Shown here: piece by piece, positions 49,719-60,586 of the stretch | Layout: each line of letters begins with the position of its first letter | How positions within the stretch are numbered: position 1 is the first letter of the stretch | NCBI GenBank assembly: GCA_036244855.1 | Contig: BQKZ01000279.1 | Location: forward strand, 121,918-185,917 | DNA: 64,000 nucleotides | From: Temnopleurus reevesii | Taxonomy: Eukaryota; Echinodermata; Echinoidea; Temnopleuroida; Temnopleuridae | Direction of reading: 5' to 3' | Position numbers and translations under genes: made by a program | The notes under the pieces: generated by a model | Database searches by the model: none | Seen by the model: the letters and a program-made list of their open reading frames with translations, nothing else | Told to the model about the DNA's origin: nothing

Positions 49719-52700
49719 GCTTTCTGAATATTATAGCACTCCACTTCCCACCATTTTTCTATTTTCCCTTTTCCTTCTACAAATTGCTTAAACATATTTT
49801 TTTTTAAGTACTTAAACAACATAATGTTCAATAGTTATTTGATATGAAATAAAATAAGTTAATCATAATATTCCGATTATTGTGTCGGGTGTTTATCATA
49901 ATTTTTAATCCCAACCGAACATAATTTAATGCCCGAACATTTCAGCTTTGCATTACCAACTCGCTGAGTATCATCATTAGCACATTTTCTACATGTCATC
50001 AATAGGCAAGTTGGCAAGAGTATGTGATAGAGCGGTTTCTAGCTGGAAATTGTCTCTTGATAGTCTTTCGAATGTCAGGAATGACGTTTTGGGGTTCGTA
50101 TTTCAACCAGTCCTACCTCGTGATAACAGGCAGCTCAAGGCAAATTACGCCACGCCAAATTTAAAATGGATATTTATGGCAATTTAGCCAGAGACTTAAG
50201 GATGTTTTCCCGAGGCTAAAGAGGGGTGAGAGAAGACTGATAGAGTTGTGGAGTGGAGAGTCCGCATCCGATCCTATTTCCTGCCCCCGCTGGAGTGGGG
50301 AGAGAGCCGTGGATGAGACACATAAGCCTTGCACCTCCGCGGGGCATGAGACGGGATCGCACGGGGAAGTAGCGGCTTGATAGCATCCCAAGGACCCGAT
50401 GTGGCACAACAATCTCGTACTAAGCGCGTGCTCCTCTCAAAACTCTTGCTGATAGGTTTACAATGCATAATCATTACACCATTTCATTTCTCTATACCTT
50501 AAAAGCATTCCGAATATTCAAAGCTTCTTATTTCCCATTTCATTCAAAATGTCTTTGCAGAAAGATCGGGAGGTGTTAATGACATGATTTGATAGAATTT
50601 ATGGTAACGAATATAAAATTTCTGTAAATGATCTTGATTGTAAATTGATAATGAGAGAACAATTTGTTCTTAAATAAAAAAGACTAGACTAAGGGAATCT
50701 TCTCACGAGAAAATATTTTTATTTTCGAAAGTCTGGCAATTAACAGAGCTATATTTTTAATTACATATCTAAAATTAGTTTGAAGTTATTTGAATTCTAT
50801 ATGGCATAAAATAGAAATAACTTCTAAAATGTCATTATCTGATGTAGCCTATTCTTGTTTTCTGATGTAAATAATATTAAGAATAATTCAACTTAAATGA
50901 CTTCATCCATTTAAGAGAAAAAATCTATCCTGATAAATGATGACATATCGAGAAATGCTAGAAATCCAAATTACCTGAATATTTATCACCTGTTTATACA
51001 CAAGAACAGTATTCTGAAAATGCGGAACGTTTGTGTGTGTGTGTGTGGGGGGGGGGGCTGTGTTATACCATTTTTACAAACTCTCACAAGTTTTAACGTA
51101 TCAACTGAAAGAAAATTGTGCAGGGAGGGGGCTGCAAACCCACAACCCCCTCCAACCCCGGTTCTACTGTCCCTGGTATTGTTGTACTCTACAATTATAA
51201 TTAATTTTGAAGATAATAATTGGTATATCAATTAGTTTTAATTCCCTCATTTCATTTCCCTAATTCTTTCATCTGCATAAATCCATCCACTTTTTTTTAA
51301 ATGATTACTTGTATTAGGCTTTATTAAATGAGAAGTTTAGAAGATGGGAGAAATCTACGTTAATTTTTTTTTCATTCAATGTGATCTTATAATGATTTCG
51401 TTCACCAGTAGTAAGACGCTTAGAAACGCCAATAATGAAGGGCAATATAAGTGTTGTAATTATTATCGTTATCAAAATATGATAACAAATAGATTCTTGA
51501 AAATAGATATGATCAAGGGAGAGAGTTAGAGAGAGAAAGAGAGGGGAAAGAGCCAAAGGGAGAGGTATATCCCACACACACATACACACACTTGCACATA
51601 GACATGAGATAAAAATATTTATATGGATATAAGTGGATACAAACTAGAGATAGAGAGAGAGAGAGGGGGGGGGGTTCTCACAAACATATTCATTGACACG
51701 CATGCACATACGCACACACACACACACACATACAAATTCACGCACACGTTTAAAATTTTAGTGTGAGAGGATAAGGAAAGAAGGAGAAATTAATATTTTG
51801 ATATTGAGAGAAAAATGTATAATTAAGAGAAAGATGTTATGAGAGCGAGAGGGGTGGGGTAGAGCGGAAGAGATGGATTGTCAATTGCCAGTAATGTTTG
51901 TTTCCTCTTTTTTTTGCTTTTTAGTTTGGTAAAAGAAATTCTTACATGTTTGATAATTCAAGATTTTACATTATTTGAAAGAAAATGTTTAAAATCATCA
52001 TTTGTATACCATTCTCCGTAATGTACTGTAATTATTTCCCTGAAGGTGTCGCGCAGTCATAGTTTTAAAGTGTATCTCATGTTCCCACGTATCAAGATTA
52101 ACTTCGTTGAGTTCTACCATTATTCAGACCAATCCTTTTCGTCGACAGGTCTCTTACTTTGATCTATACTCTGTTTTGGGGATTAGGGCAGATTAGAACA
52201 GATTAAAAGATCGGTTTGCTTTATAACTCTTTATCTACTTAAACGCCTTTAAACGATTCCTCAGTCCATGGTTGATTATGCGGGGACAATCTTTATTGGC
52301 GGTACCTGTTTGAAGAAAGCTAATCGCTTGGCAGCTCTTTTTACCCCAATTAGTGAGCCCTCATTTAGAGTGTTACATAATGAAAAGGGTGGGACAATTT
52401 TAAGAAGGTTCATTTTTGCGGGGAAGGGATTAAAACCAATAAAACTTCAAAGGAGACAGATTTTCTCACCGTCAAACCCGGTATTAAATTCTTAATATTG
52501 TTCGGGTCAGTTTTAATTGACTGTGTTTTTATATGACTTTGTTATCAATGTGAAAAACACGATTTTTTTTTTACACAAATGAAGTGTAAAAGCTCATATG
52601 TTTCTAAATCATATTTTGCAATATATATCTTGAATTAGATTAAAAACGTTGGCAATTTTACAGGATTAATCATGATCCACTTGCTGCCCAAATCACCTAG

Positions 52701-52743
52701 TCGGTGTTGAGTTAACTACCTGATTTTGATGTATGGATAAAAT
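49719..52743. other. Intergenic between array and foxA; GC-richer block and dinucleotide repeats
   Basis: No gene was recognised. 50190-50450 is GC-richer than its surroundings with no repeat structure; open frames in all three minus frames there reflect composition. A (GT)n-(G)n tract lies at 51031-51057. GA-rich and CA-rich tracts lie at 51521-51560, 51645-51674 and 51711-51730. 52130-52500 is moderately complex sequence 3-4.4 kb beyond the foxA stop with E2F-like TTGGCGG; it could be regulatory, but this is only a guess. Confidence 0.4.
51645..51730. repeat. (GA)n, poly-G and (CA)n microsatellites
   Basis: A GA run at 51645-51665 passes into a G run to 51674, and a CA run occupies 51711-51730. 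All sit in a wider purine-rich and CA-rich low-complexity zone (51520-51870). Confidence 0.9.
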
Positions 52744-52934
52744 GTAGTTTACACTCTTAAGATGTAGGACAACATACCGTTAATATGATGCCAAACAGTG
52801 TTATCAAGCTGAGCAAATTTTAACCCACATGAGCAAAATACCTCCATAGGTTAGATAGATTTTAACCTCAGTTGCATGGACAGTATGTTGCCAATTGCTA
52901 CGTAATTTTACTCATCTTAAAGAGTGTATACTAC
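52744..52934. mobile_element. Short MITE-like element
   Basis: The left end GTAGTTTACACTCTTAAGATG is matched by the reverse complement of the right end (CATCTTAAAGAGTGTATACTAC) with one substitution and one indel. A further inner pair is CAACATAC/GTATGTTG. About 190 bp with no coding sequence. Termini containing TACACTCTTAA are common among deuterostome MITEs, but I cannot assign a superfamily. Confidence 0.7.
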
Positions 52935-52994
52935 TTTGAATTAACATCTATCACCTACACATATTCCACTTCAATCTTCATCTTTACATTCCGC

Positions 52995-53344
52995 AAATTG
53001 GCAACGGCAAAATGAGCACCATAATCGCTCAAGTACTCAAACATTAAATTAAGAGTTTATCAAATTGGCAACAGCACCAAAACGACAACCACAATCATTC
53101 AAGTAATCCAACATTAATCTAAGAGTATATCAAATTGGCAACAGCACCAAAACGAACACCATCATCACTCAAGTACGTCTAACATTACTCTAAATGTACA
53201 TCAAATTGGCAACAGCACCAAAATGAGCACCACAATCACTCAAGTACATCAAACATTAAATCAAGAGTATATCAAATTGGCAACAGCAGCAAAATGAACA
53301 CCACAATCACTCAAGTACATCAAACGTTAATCTAAGAGTATTAT
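52995..53344. repeat. Minisatellite, five units of 67-71 bp
   Basis: Units start AAATTGGCAAC at 52995, 53062, 53132, 53203 and 53274. Each continues with AGCACCAAAA-, ACCACAATCACTCAAGTA- and AACATTAAxxTAAGAGTAT-like sequence. Units differ by substitutions and small indels, in contrast to the identical 563-bp array nearby. Confidence 0.9.
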
Positions 53345-53774
53345 CATAATCACTGACCTTGAGTCGGCATTGTAGCTTAAGTTACGAACGAGAATTTTAG
53401 GCATTATATTTTTCTACAAATGGAGCCGAAAAAGAGTTTCAGGTGAGCGACAGCGGAGAAATATGAAATCCACCGTGATATGGCACTGTGCGTGTGTGTT
53501 GTGCAGCAATGAAACTTACAATAATTACCATTCAAATTGAAATCAATCAACTGAATATGATGAAATTATGTATTTGAAAAATCTTGATTCATATGATTAT
53601 CGTTATGAAATTCAACTCAGGACACAAATTCATGATCCGTAAATAGCACTTACAATTGCCGACTCAAAGTGGTATCAAAATCAACTATTATCGTTCATAA
53701 ATTCACTCAGAGTGCATCAATTCTTTCATCATGTTCATTTCAACAACCAGAATCACAGGCAACCATGCAATTCA

Positions 53775-53896
53775 CGTATGGACAAAAATAAAGTTACCAG
53801 TGTCCCACCAAGTCCCACAAAAATGCATGTGTTTTGCATACATGTAGGCTTTGGTGGACATGGTGGGAAACAGTTAACTTTATTTCTGTCCATACT
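53775..53896. mobile_element. Short foldback element with stem of about 45 bp
   Basis: The left arm reads GTATGGACAAAAATAAAGTT, then A.C.GT.TCCCACCA.GTCC. The right arm (53853-53895) is its reverse complement with several mismatches. The spacer holds GCATGTGTTTTGCATACATG, itself partly palindromic. At about 122 bp almost the whole element folds into one hairpin, like a minimal MITE or a hairpin-RNA precursor. The overlapping 75-codon plus frame (53712-53939) is explained by it. Confidence 0.8.
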
Positions 53897-55522
53897 GTAT
53901 ATCACAATTATCCTAAATCAAATTAATAAACCCAAATGAAATTTATTGAATAGAATAAACAAAATATCAATGTGATGGAAATAACTGAACATCAAAATGA
54001 CATCAACATTTCCAGTAAATAAGCCTTCTGATGATCAGTGGTTGATATTAAGATTATACTATTCAAGTAATTTCATTCGCTATAGAAACCACACATACAT
54101 GTATGTATTAAATAAAGAAAAGATAAATCGGGTGAATCACATTTTAACAATATCTTCATATATCTTTCAGCAGTTTATTGAGAGAAAAGAAGAAAGGGCA
54201 TTTTCTTTTTGATCATCATTGCTTGATATATCTCAACATAGCACTCGATTAAATCTCTCTCAAAAAATGAACAAATAGTTTACAAGAAAATATACACAAG
54301 AGTTGTGCTACAAACATCTGTAACAAAAATCGTAAAGTAAGATAATATTACATGCTATGGAAATCTTTGGTCATAAATATATTAAATCAATCTTGACCCC
54401 AATTCGAGAGGTGAAGAATTAAGGTCGTTTTTTTAATCAATTTATTAAGATTTTCATACTACTTTTTATGTAAAAAAGAAAACTTTGTCTGTATCAAAAT
54501 GGACGTAGTACCAATTAAAATATGGCACAAACTTATGAATACAAAAAATTGAATAAAGTTGTTACTGAAGAGAATGAAAGATAAGCATATCCAGAGAAGC
54601 TTAGTAGTAACAAAGAGATGTAGGTTTAAGATTTAATATTGCATTTGGCACTTTGGTGAGACACCTTAATCCTACATTATAATTGTTATTCAGAAAAGGT
54701 TTTCTTTAAACAAACTGGAAATAAACATGAATAATTATTTTGATTTTTGTCAAGCTAAAAATATGCAAACATTGCACATATTTGATCTCTTAGATTACAA
54801 GAAAAATGAAAGAACGTATAATGTTAATTGAAACGTTAATGATTATGCAGGGAATATAACTGAAATCAATTTTATAACGTATTGTAATTCATCTCGATGT
54901 CCCTTTGAAGGAGTATATGAGATGATATTTCTCAAACACATAATTATCTGTTGCAGTAGAGGATGACGGAAAACTAGCTAAATGACACATCCTAGAACTA
55001 ATATATATATACCAATATCAAATAAATAAATACCAACAATTCAGTCACAATAAAATAAAGAGGTTTTGTTTTGAATAATGTTATAAAAATCAATTTGGCG
55101 ATGAGAATTTCATTTCAGAATTATACATATTACAATGATTCGATTGATATGAGTGTTGGGGATAAAAGATAAAAAGAACATTTAAGATTAAAGCTCTCTT
55201 TCTATTTCATTTAAAACATGTTGACATTTGCACAATTGTGAATGATTGTCAGAGTAGAAAACATAATAATTCACTGAGAAAAGGTATTCAGTTTTTTACA
55301 TTCAGCTAGGATGTCATCAAAATATTCTTGTTTTGAAGTTAGAAAAACAATTATGCGCTCTCCAATATTCTAACCAATGATTCAACATACCAAGCTCTGT
55401 GATCTTTCCTTTTTTCGTCCTCTATAACACATCATCTATCACAAATTAGAACAGTTATATGATGGGAATACATCTGAAATTGAAATAGAAAAGGTCCAAA
55501 AAGTTTGTATTAATTTATCAAC
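53897..55522. other. Downstream flank of foxA, probably includes its 3' UTR
   Basis: AT-rich sequence with no separate gene recognised. On the minus strand it follows the foxA stop codon. The nearest AATAAA signals reading in the foxA direction are at 54441-54446 and 54174-54179. A 3' UTR of about 1.1-1.35 kb is therefore plausible but unproven. Confidence 0.4.
54441..54446 (-). terminator. Candidate foxA polyadenylation signal
   Basis: Plus-strand TTTATT reads AATAAA on the minus strand, 1.08 kb past the foxA stop. A second candidate is at 54174-54179. No transcript end can be seen from sequence alone. Confidence 0.3.
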
Positions 55523-56833
55523 TCACATTGAATGATTTGCTTGAGCTGTAGTGAGCTGGCTATATGTGACTTCCCCCGGTCCCATAGGGGTATTATAGTC
55601 CACGGTGGGTCTCGCACCTTGGGCCTGCATGCCCATTGAGTTGTAAGGATTGTACCCCATGGCCTCATAAGCCTTCATGTCCAGTTTATGTTCTGGTGAG
55701 ATTATACTGTTAATAGAGAATGGATGTGAATGTGCAAAGGATGGATGTTGTCCGAGCATACTGGCTGGATGCATCCCTGTCATACCTGACATCCCCATGG
55801 TCGCCGTAGCAGCCGGGTAGGCAATGGGTCGAGATGGGTTGGCGTAGCTGCTCATGCTGTGTGGTGGGGATAACTGATGGTTCTCCATCTTATGTAGCGT
55901 GGCGCCTTGTTGTTGTTGCTGTTGATGTTGCGGTGTCGGGACTTGTTGCGGGTGCTCTAGTTGCTGGTTCTGGTTTGGTATTGCCCCTTCTGAGTTGACG
56001 GAATCGCTCGGGGTGGGGTGCGATACAGGTGTTGAAGGGTTATGGTCCCCGTTCTCATGCGGCTGCCCATCATCTCCGGCTGCTTTCTGCGCCTGGCGTT
56101 GGGCTTCCTTCTTCGGACATTTGAAGCGTTTTTGGCGTCGCAGATAGCATCCATTCTCGAACATATTGCCAGCATCGGGATGAAGAGTCCAAAAACTGCC
56201 TTTTCCTGGTCGATCGGGCGTTCTTGGGACTTTCACGAAACAGTCATTGAATGAGAGACTATGGCGAATCGAATTTTGCCATCTTTGTTGATTTTGACGG
56301 TAAAAGGGAAACAAGTCCATGATAAACTGATAAATGTCACTCAAAGTCACCATTTTCTGTGGTGATTGCTGGATGGCCATGGTAATGAGAGAGATGTAAG
56401 AATAAGGTGGTTTGGCATGGGTGTAAGATCGACGGTAAGTTTTATCAGCACGAATACGGTCGATGGAGTTGGCTGCCTGGGCTTGAGCGTATCGCATCGA
56501 CATGGCAGCCGGGTTGTTCATGGCGCCCATGGAGTTCATAGTACCGTTGATAGAGCCCATGTTCATACTCCCATGCATAGGATTCATTCCCATACTACCC
56601 ATGCTTGGATTCATCCCCATGTTGGCCATACTCGACATCCCTGTCATACCGGCGTGCGTCATCCCGCTCATACTCGTGATCGCACTCCCTGGCATACCCG
56701 CGGTCGACATCGAGCTGTAGCTGTTCATGGATGTCATGCTCCCGACCCCCGTCATCCCCGTCATGGTGTTCATGCTGACCGGCGATGCAGCGGGGTACGC
56801 CGGCTTGGGCGAGATCATGGCAGTATTAGCCAT
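55523..56833 (-). CDS. foxA: FoxA (HNF3-class) forkhead transcription factor
   Basis: A 436-residue nuclear DNA-binding protein in one uninterrupted exon. The start is ATG at 56833 ([13 protein letters not shown]...). The frame extends seven codons further to a GTG, but no other ATG lies between it and an in-frame TAA at 56864-56866. Residues about 21-113 are extremely Met/Ser/Gly/Asn-rich. The forkhead (winged-helix) domain spans about 139-239, from [16 protein letters not shown] through the recognition-helix region [15 protein letters not shown] to [11 protein letters not shown], all characteristic of FoxA. A Gln run lies at 303-309. The C-terminus keeps FoxA blocks: [10 protein letters not shown] (370-379, the region that in FoxA proteins contributes transactivation and Groucho-type contacts) and KAYEAMGY (387-394). 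FoxA proteins specify endoderm and foregut; in sea urchin embryos FoxA acts in the endomesoderm network and also as a repressor. No frameshift or missing key residue was seen. Confidence 0.97.
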   Translation of the reverse strand: MANTAMISPKPAYPAASPVSMNTMTGMTGVGSMTSMNSYSSMSTAGMPGSAITSMSGMTHAGMTGMSSMANMGMNPSMGSMGMNPMHGSMNMGSINGTMNSMGAMNNPAAMSMRYAQAQAANSIDRIRADKTYRRSYTHAKPPYSYISLITMAIQQSPQKMVTLSDIYQFIMDLFPFYRQNQQRWQNSIRHSLSFNDCFVKVPRTPDRPGKGSFWTLHPDAGNMFENGCYLRRQKRFKCPKKEAQRQAQKAAGDDGQPHENGDHNPSTPVSHPTPSDSVNSEGAIPNQNQQLEHPQQVPTPQHQQQQQQGATLHKMENHQLSPPHSMSSYANPSRPIAYPAATATMGMSGMTGMHPASMLGQHPSFAHSHPFSINSIISPEHKLDMKAYEAMGYNPYNSMGMQAQGARPTVDYNTPMGPGEVTYSQLTTAQANHSM

Positions 56834-57420
56834 GGGTTCCTCCTTGAAATCCACGGTGGCAGATTAAAGTAGCACAGTCAGAGAGAAAAAATAAGTTGGC
56901 ACACAAGTTGTGTCTCTAGCTCTAACTCGTGAGCTAAGTGTATGTTTGAATATATCTGCTAAAGTATATAGTGACAGCCTCCACTGATGTGTATGCGTGT
57001 GTTGACGAGGTAAAGAGTTGTATTCAAACTGTCAGAGTGAGCACCAAACACGGAGAATGGAGCGGAGTTAGCTAGCATGACCCCACTCATACACGCCTAC
57101 CACTACGAGCTAATTAATACGCCACGCCCACTCATTGTAATCGAGCAAATCAGAGACGCGCTGCGTCCGCTGATTGACACTGCGTCCTAGCGGACCACCC
57201 ATTAGCAACGCTCAAAGACTTAAGTAGACTTAAAGATCTGCCAATCAAGATGGATTTTTAGGGTACGAACTTGGCCCCCAATCTTATAAGAAACACCAGA
57301 TTGGAGCACATCTGAAGGTAACCTGAATCCCGCGTAGATTTTAAACTCGTGTAATCCACGAGATGTTTTCAACGACTTTCCTGCACCAATTTCCACCCTC
57401 TGTAACATAGCAGATCAGAA
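56834..57420 (-). promoter_or_regulatory. foxA 5' flank / putative promoter
   Basis: This GC-richer block lies immediately upstream of foxA. Seen motifs: a full FOX core TGTTGAC (57000-57006), two near-FOX words (TGTTTGA at 56943-56949; TGTTTGG on the minus strand at 57044-57050), a Sox-type CATTGT near 57134, a GC-box-like GGGCGTGGC on the minus strand near 57122-57130, and two CCAAT-box-like ATTGG or CCAAT words. FOX motifs would fit the feedback of FoxA on its own gene described in sea urchins. No transcription start is proven. Confidence 0.5.
56965..56970 (-). promoter_or_regulatory. TATA-like element upstream of foxA
   Basis: On the minus strand, CACTATATACTTTAGC lies about 130 bp before the foxA ATG. 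A start about 30 bp downstream would give a 5' UTR of roughly 100 nt. Short AT-rich words like this are common by chance. Confidence 0.3.
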
Positions 57421-60400
57421 TATTATATCCATTGCCGACACACAATCTTATTTTCGGAAAATTGTATGAAAATACCATAACGAATGAGTCTTTTATTCAT
57501 TTCACGACTCACCACACCTGACTGTTTCTTTCTTTCTCTCCGTCATTCGCCTTACACAATGCCCTATCAAGCAGAAACTTCGTACTTGAAACACTAAAAT
57601 AGAATTTGTTATTCATATTTTGCATTAAAAATCAATTCTTTTGAGATGACCTTGAAAATATCTCGATGGAAACAGCAGTCATATTATAACAACAACAAGA
57701 AGGCTTTCGTTGCATGGAAATTGTAATCTTCTGAAATGTCATATACTTTAATTACAGATTAAAGAAAGAAAAACACGATGAATTCACTGAGCAGTATAGA
57801 AACATTGACAGATTTTAATGTATTTTTTTAATTACAAATTTTGAATGTTGTGCATAGGAATGAAACATTTATATAATGAGGCTTGGAAATGAGTTGAATA
57901 AAAAATCGTTTTTTCTTAATCGTAAAATAATCAATATTATTAAAGTTGAATTATAAACGAAAAGAATAATTTTTATGTTTTCATCACGTATTTCCATATT
58001 TATATATATTAATCTTGTCCATTGTTTTGCTTTGTGTGTATATATGATTAATTCAATTCCAGGTGTTAAACTTATATAATGTTTCTCTCCCTGTCAAATG
58101 CACTAGTGTAGGTCGTGAGTAATACTAATTTCTTCATTTGTCAGCACATTTCCTCATCTCAAATTCTATCGCTCTTCTGATAGTTTCACCGGCAAGTACG
58201 ATGTATGACTCATTCATTTTCTTGTTTTGCTTTTCTCTATGTTTTTACTACCCTGAGTTAACAGTCTCGATTAGACCATCTCTCATTTTTCCGTCTTCTT
58301 CCTTTCAAAACCCTTCTGATCTTCCTTTTATCCTGTCCATTGCAGTGTACGTCCAATATAGAACACAATACACCTGGGATAAAGCCCCGAATGCTTCATA
58401 AAGTATTTGAGATAGCCGTCTTTCTTCTCTCGATCTTCCCTTTTCACGTCTTCTTTTTAGCCAGTGTTCGGACCACTTTGCCCAAGTAGCTAATTAAAAC
58501 ACGTGTTAGGTCTGAAAGCCGACAGACATTGAATGGTACATTCTAAACCAGCCTCGTGCTGCACAATGACATGAATAACACCGGCGTGTGAAAATGCAAT
58601 GGTCTTAGTCTCTCCATTGTAACACCTGTGAAGAGAGCTTTTCTATTCGCTTCTATTCAAGCTCTTTTCTAACGGGGACCCGTAGGCTTGGCGAGTGGAG
58701 TGATGGTATAAACAAATCAAGTAGATACATCATCATCCGCCGTGCTAGACCATTATATGCATGGAAATTCAAAACTTTTATCTTTATTACTATTTATTTA
58801 TTCATTTATTATTATTATTTTTTTTTTTTTTTAACTTTTTGAGGTTTCGGGATTATTCAACAAGTTATATTCATCTTCATGGCGTACGGAATGTAATACT
58901 AATAGCAAAAATGTTTAACAATAATAGAGATAATGGTATCATAATGATAATGAAAATATGATGATGAAGAAAAATAAGAAATACAAAGACTAATTATAAT
59001 GATAATAGTATAATAGCAATAGAAATAGCAATACTAATGATATTGATGATAGCAATGATAGAATTGTAAATATGAATAATACAAAATCATCTATTACATA
59101 GGATTGCACAAGTTTAGCAGCTTGAATTACACAATTACGAACGTGTACAATCCATAATCTTGTGAAAATACTTTTGTCTGACAGAGTCATAATTTGAATT
59201 CTATGGTACTCTTCAAAACAACTCAATTACTTCCATTTCCGATCTTTTAATTGCAGATACCATACTTTTCTATAAGTTGAGCTATGGCTTTCTTCGATCT
59301 TCCATTCTAATGGTTAATTTGGGATACTTTCTCATTTCTGCGTCACTCCATTCTAGAACAGGAATAATAGCATTTGACTCCCTTTCAGTTCCTTTCCGCT
59401 TTCTCTATCCATTTCTTTCAAATAGAATTCTGAAAATCGATTATTTTACAATAAGAGAATCATATAAATAGTTAACCCCAAACACGTGCTTCCTCTTCTT
59501 CGTTTGAAAAAAATTGCGACCTAAGGCCATGATCAGGACACCAAGGAGGGGGGGGGGGATTGGAAGGGTATGAAAGGAATACAATCTTCGCTAGAAATTG
59601 GGAGTTTCGGACGTGAAACTGGGAAGTAATAAAAAGAGTGAACATGGTGAAAGACTGCCTAGGTGGGCCACCGATAGTCAGAAAAGACAGGTAAAAACGA
59701 AAACACTTAAAGAGCTTGGCTCGCGGGTTTGTCTACTTTACAATAAGATTCCCCTCATTTGTAGGATTGCAAGCTCCTTTCTGACAATCCTTGTACTTGT
59801 ACGTTCTCAACAGTTTATGGCCAATTACCCACCTGCAAGCGCACAATAATAACATGGCTACACTGGGGTAAACAACCAAAGAACGCTTGCTAAAAATAAG
59901 GCAATACTTTTGATGGGAAGAAATGGTTAAAAAGTAATTTCATGAATACGTTTACCATATTCTGAGATTTGAAATATATAAGAGTACGATTAATTACATA
60001 GAGAATGTTTCATATTCAAAACGCCTTATTGTTAAGCTCCATACAGATAAACGGGAAAGATTATCACATAACATATACTGTAGAGTGTAGAGGGTTTAGA
60101 TTCACAGACGCAGCAACAAAACAAACGCGAAATTTGATGAAAATCCAACGAAAATCAATTGAATCCAATGATAATATATATTGGAGAACTATTTCATATT
60201 CATGAGTAAGGTAGTGCGGGATTACCCTATGTACACATCGTAGGCTGTCAGTCATGGAAGACTGACGTAGCTTTGTGTGCAGTGAGCAAACAACCCAGCC
60301 ATCCCAGTCTGTGACGCCATCTCTCTCACGGTACACAGCAGGGCGCCCTCATCAGCTTACACGTTGCACATTCACCCAAATTGATTCTAATGCATTTTAG

Positions 60401-60434
60401 GATTTATGTATAATTGTAAAAAAAAAAAAAAAAA
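57421..60434. other. Intergenic upstream of foxA
   Basis: AT-rich with no gene recognised. Poly-T occurs at 58818-58832 and a poly-G run at 59547-59559. Patches of ordinary complexity (58470-58740, 59590-59870) could hold regulatory sites. Short open frames (for example 58138-58401 and 59598-59849, both plus) have no recognisable domain. Confidence 0.4.
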
Positions 60435-60435
60435 N
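60435..60435. other. Ambiguous base at a probable assembly join
   Basis: A single N follows a 15-bp poly-A run and precedes a retroposon 3' region, like the other two Ns that sit beside repeats. Confidence 0.75.
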
Positions 60436-60586
60436 TATTCTATACATAATTATACTAAATTGCTTTGTATTGCTTCATATCATTTTATTTTACATTGTAT
60501 TGTTTTATTTCCTTACCTGTATTATACTATGCTTTGTGATTTGTGGAAAGTAAGCTTGAACTTGAACTTGAACTTGAACTTGAATT
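60436..60586 (+). repeat. Retroposon 3' end with (CTTGAA)n tail
   Basis: About 95 bp shared with 38488-38582 are followed by CTATGCTTTGTGATTTGTGG and five CTTGAA hexamers (60555-60586). A short-repeat tail is typical of non-LTR retrotransposon or SINE 3' ends. The 5' part is missing at the N. No coding sequence was seen. Confidence 0.65.

Noticed and set aside
56834..56854. Seven-codon N-terminal extension of FoxA (DFKEEP...)
   Set aside because: The upstream codon at 56854 is GTG, not ATG. The first in-frame ATG is at 56833, and an in-frame TAA lies upstream at 56864-56866.
56366..56872. 168-codon plus-strand frame opposite foxA
   Set aside because: It is the antisense shadow of the repetitive Met/Gly/Ser-coding part of foxA; the His/Val/Arg-rich peptide follows from reading CAT/GTG repeats and has no domain.
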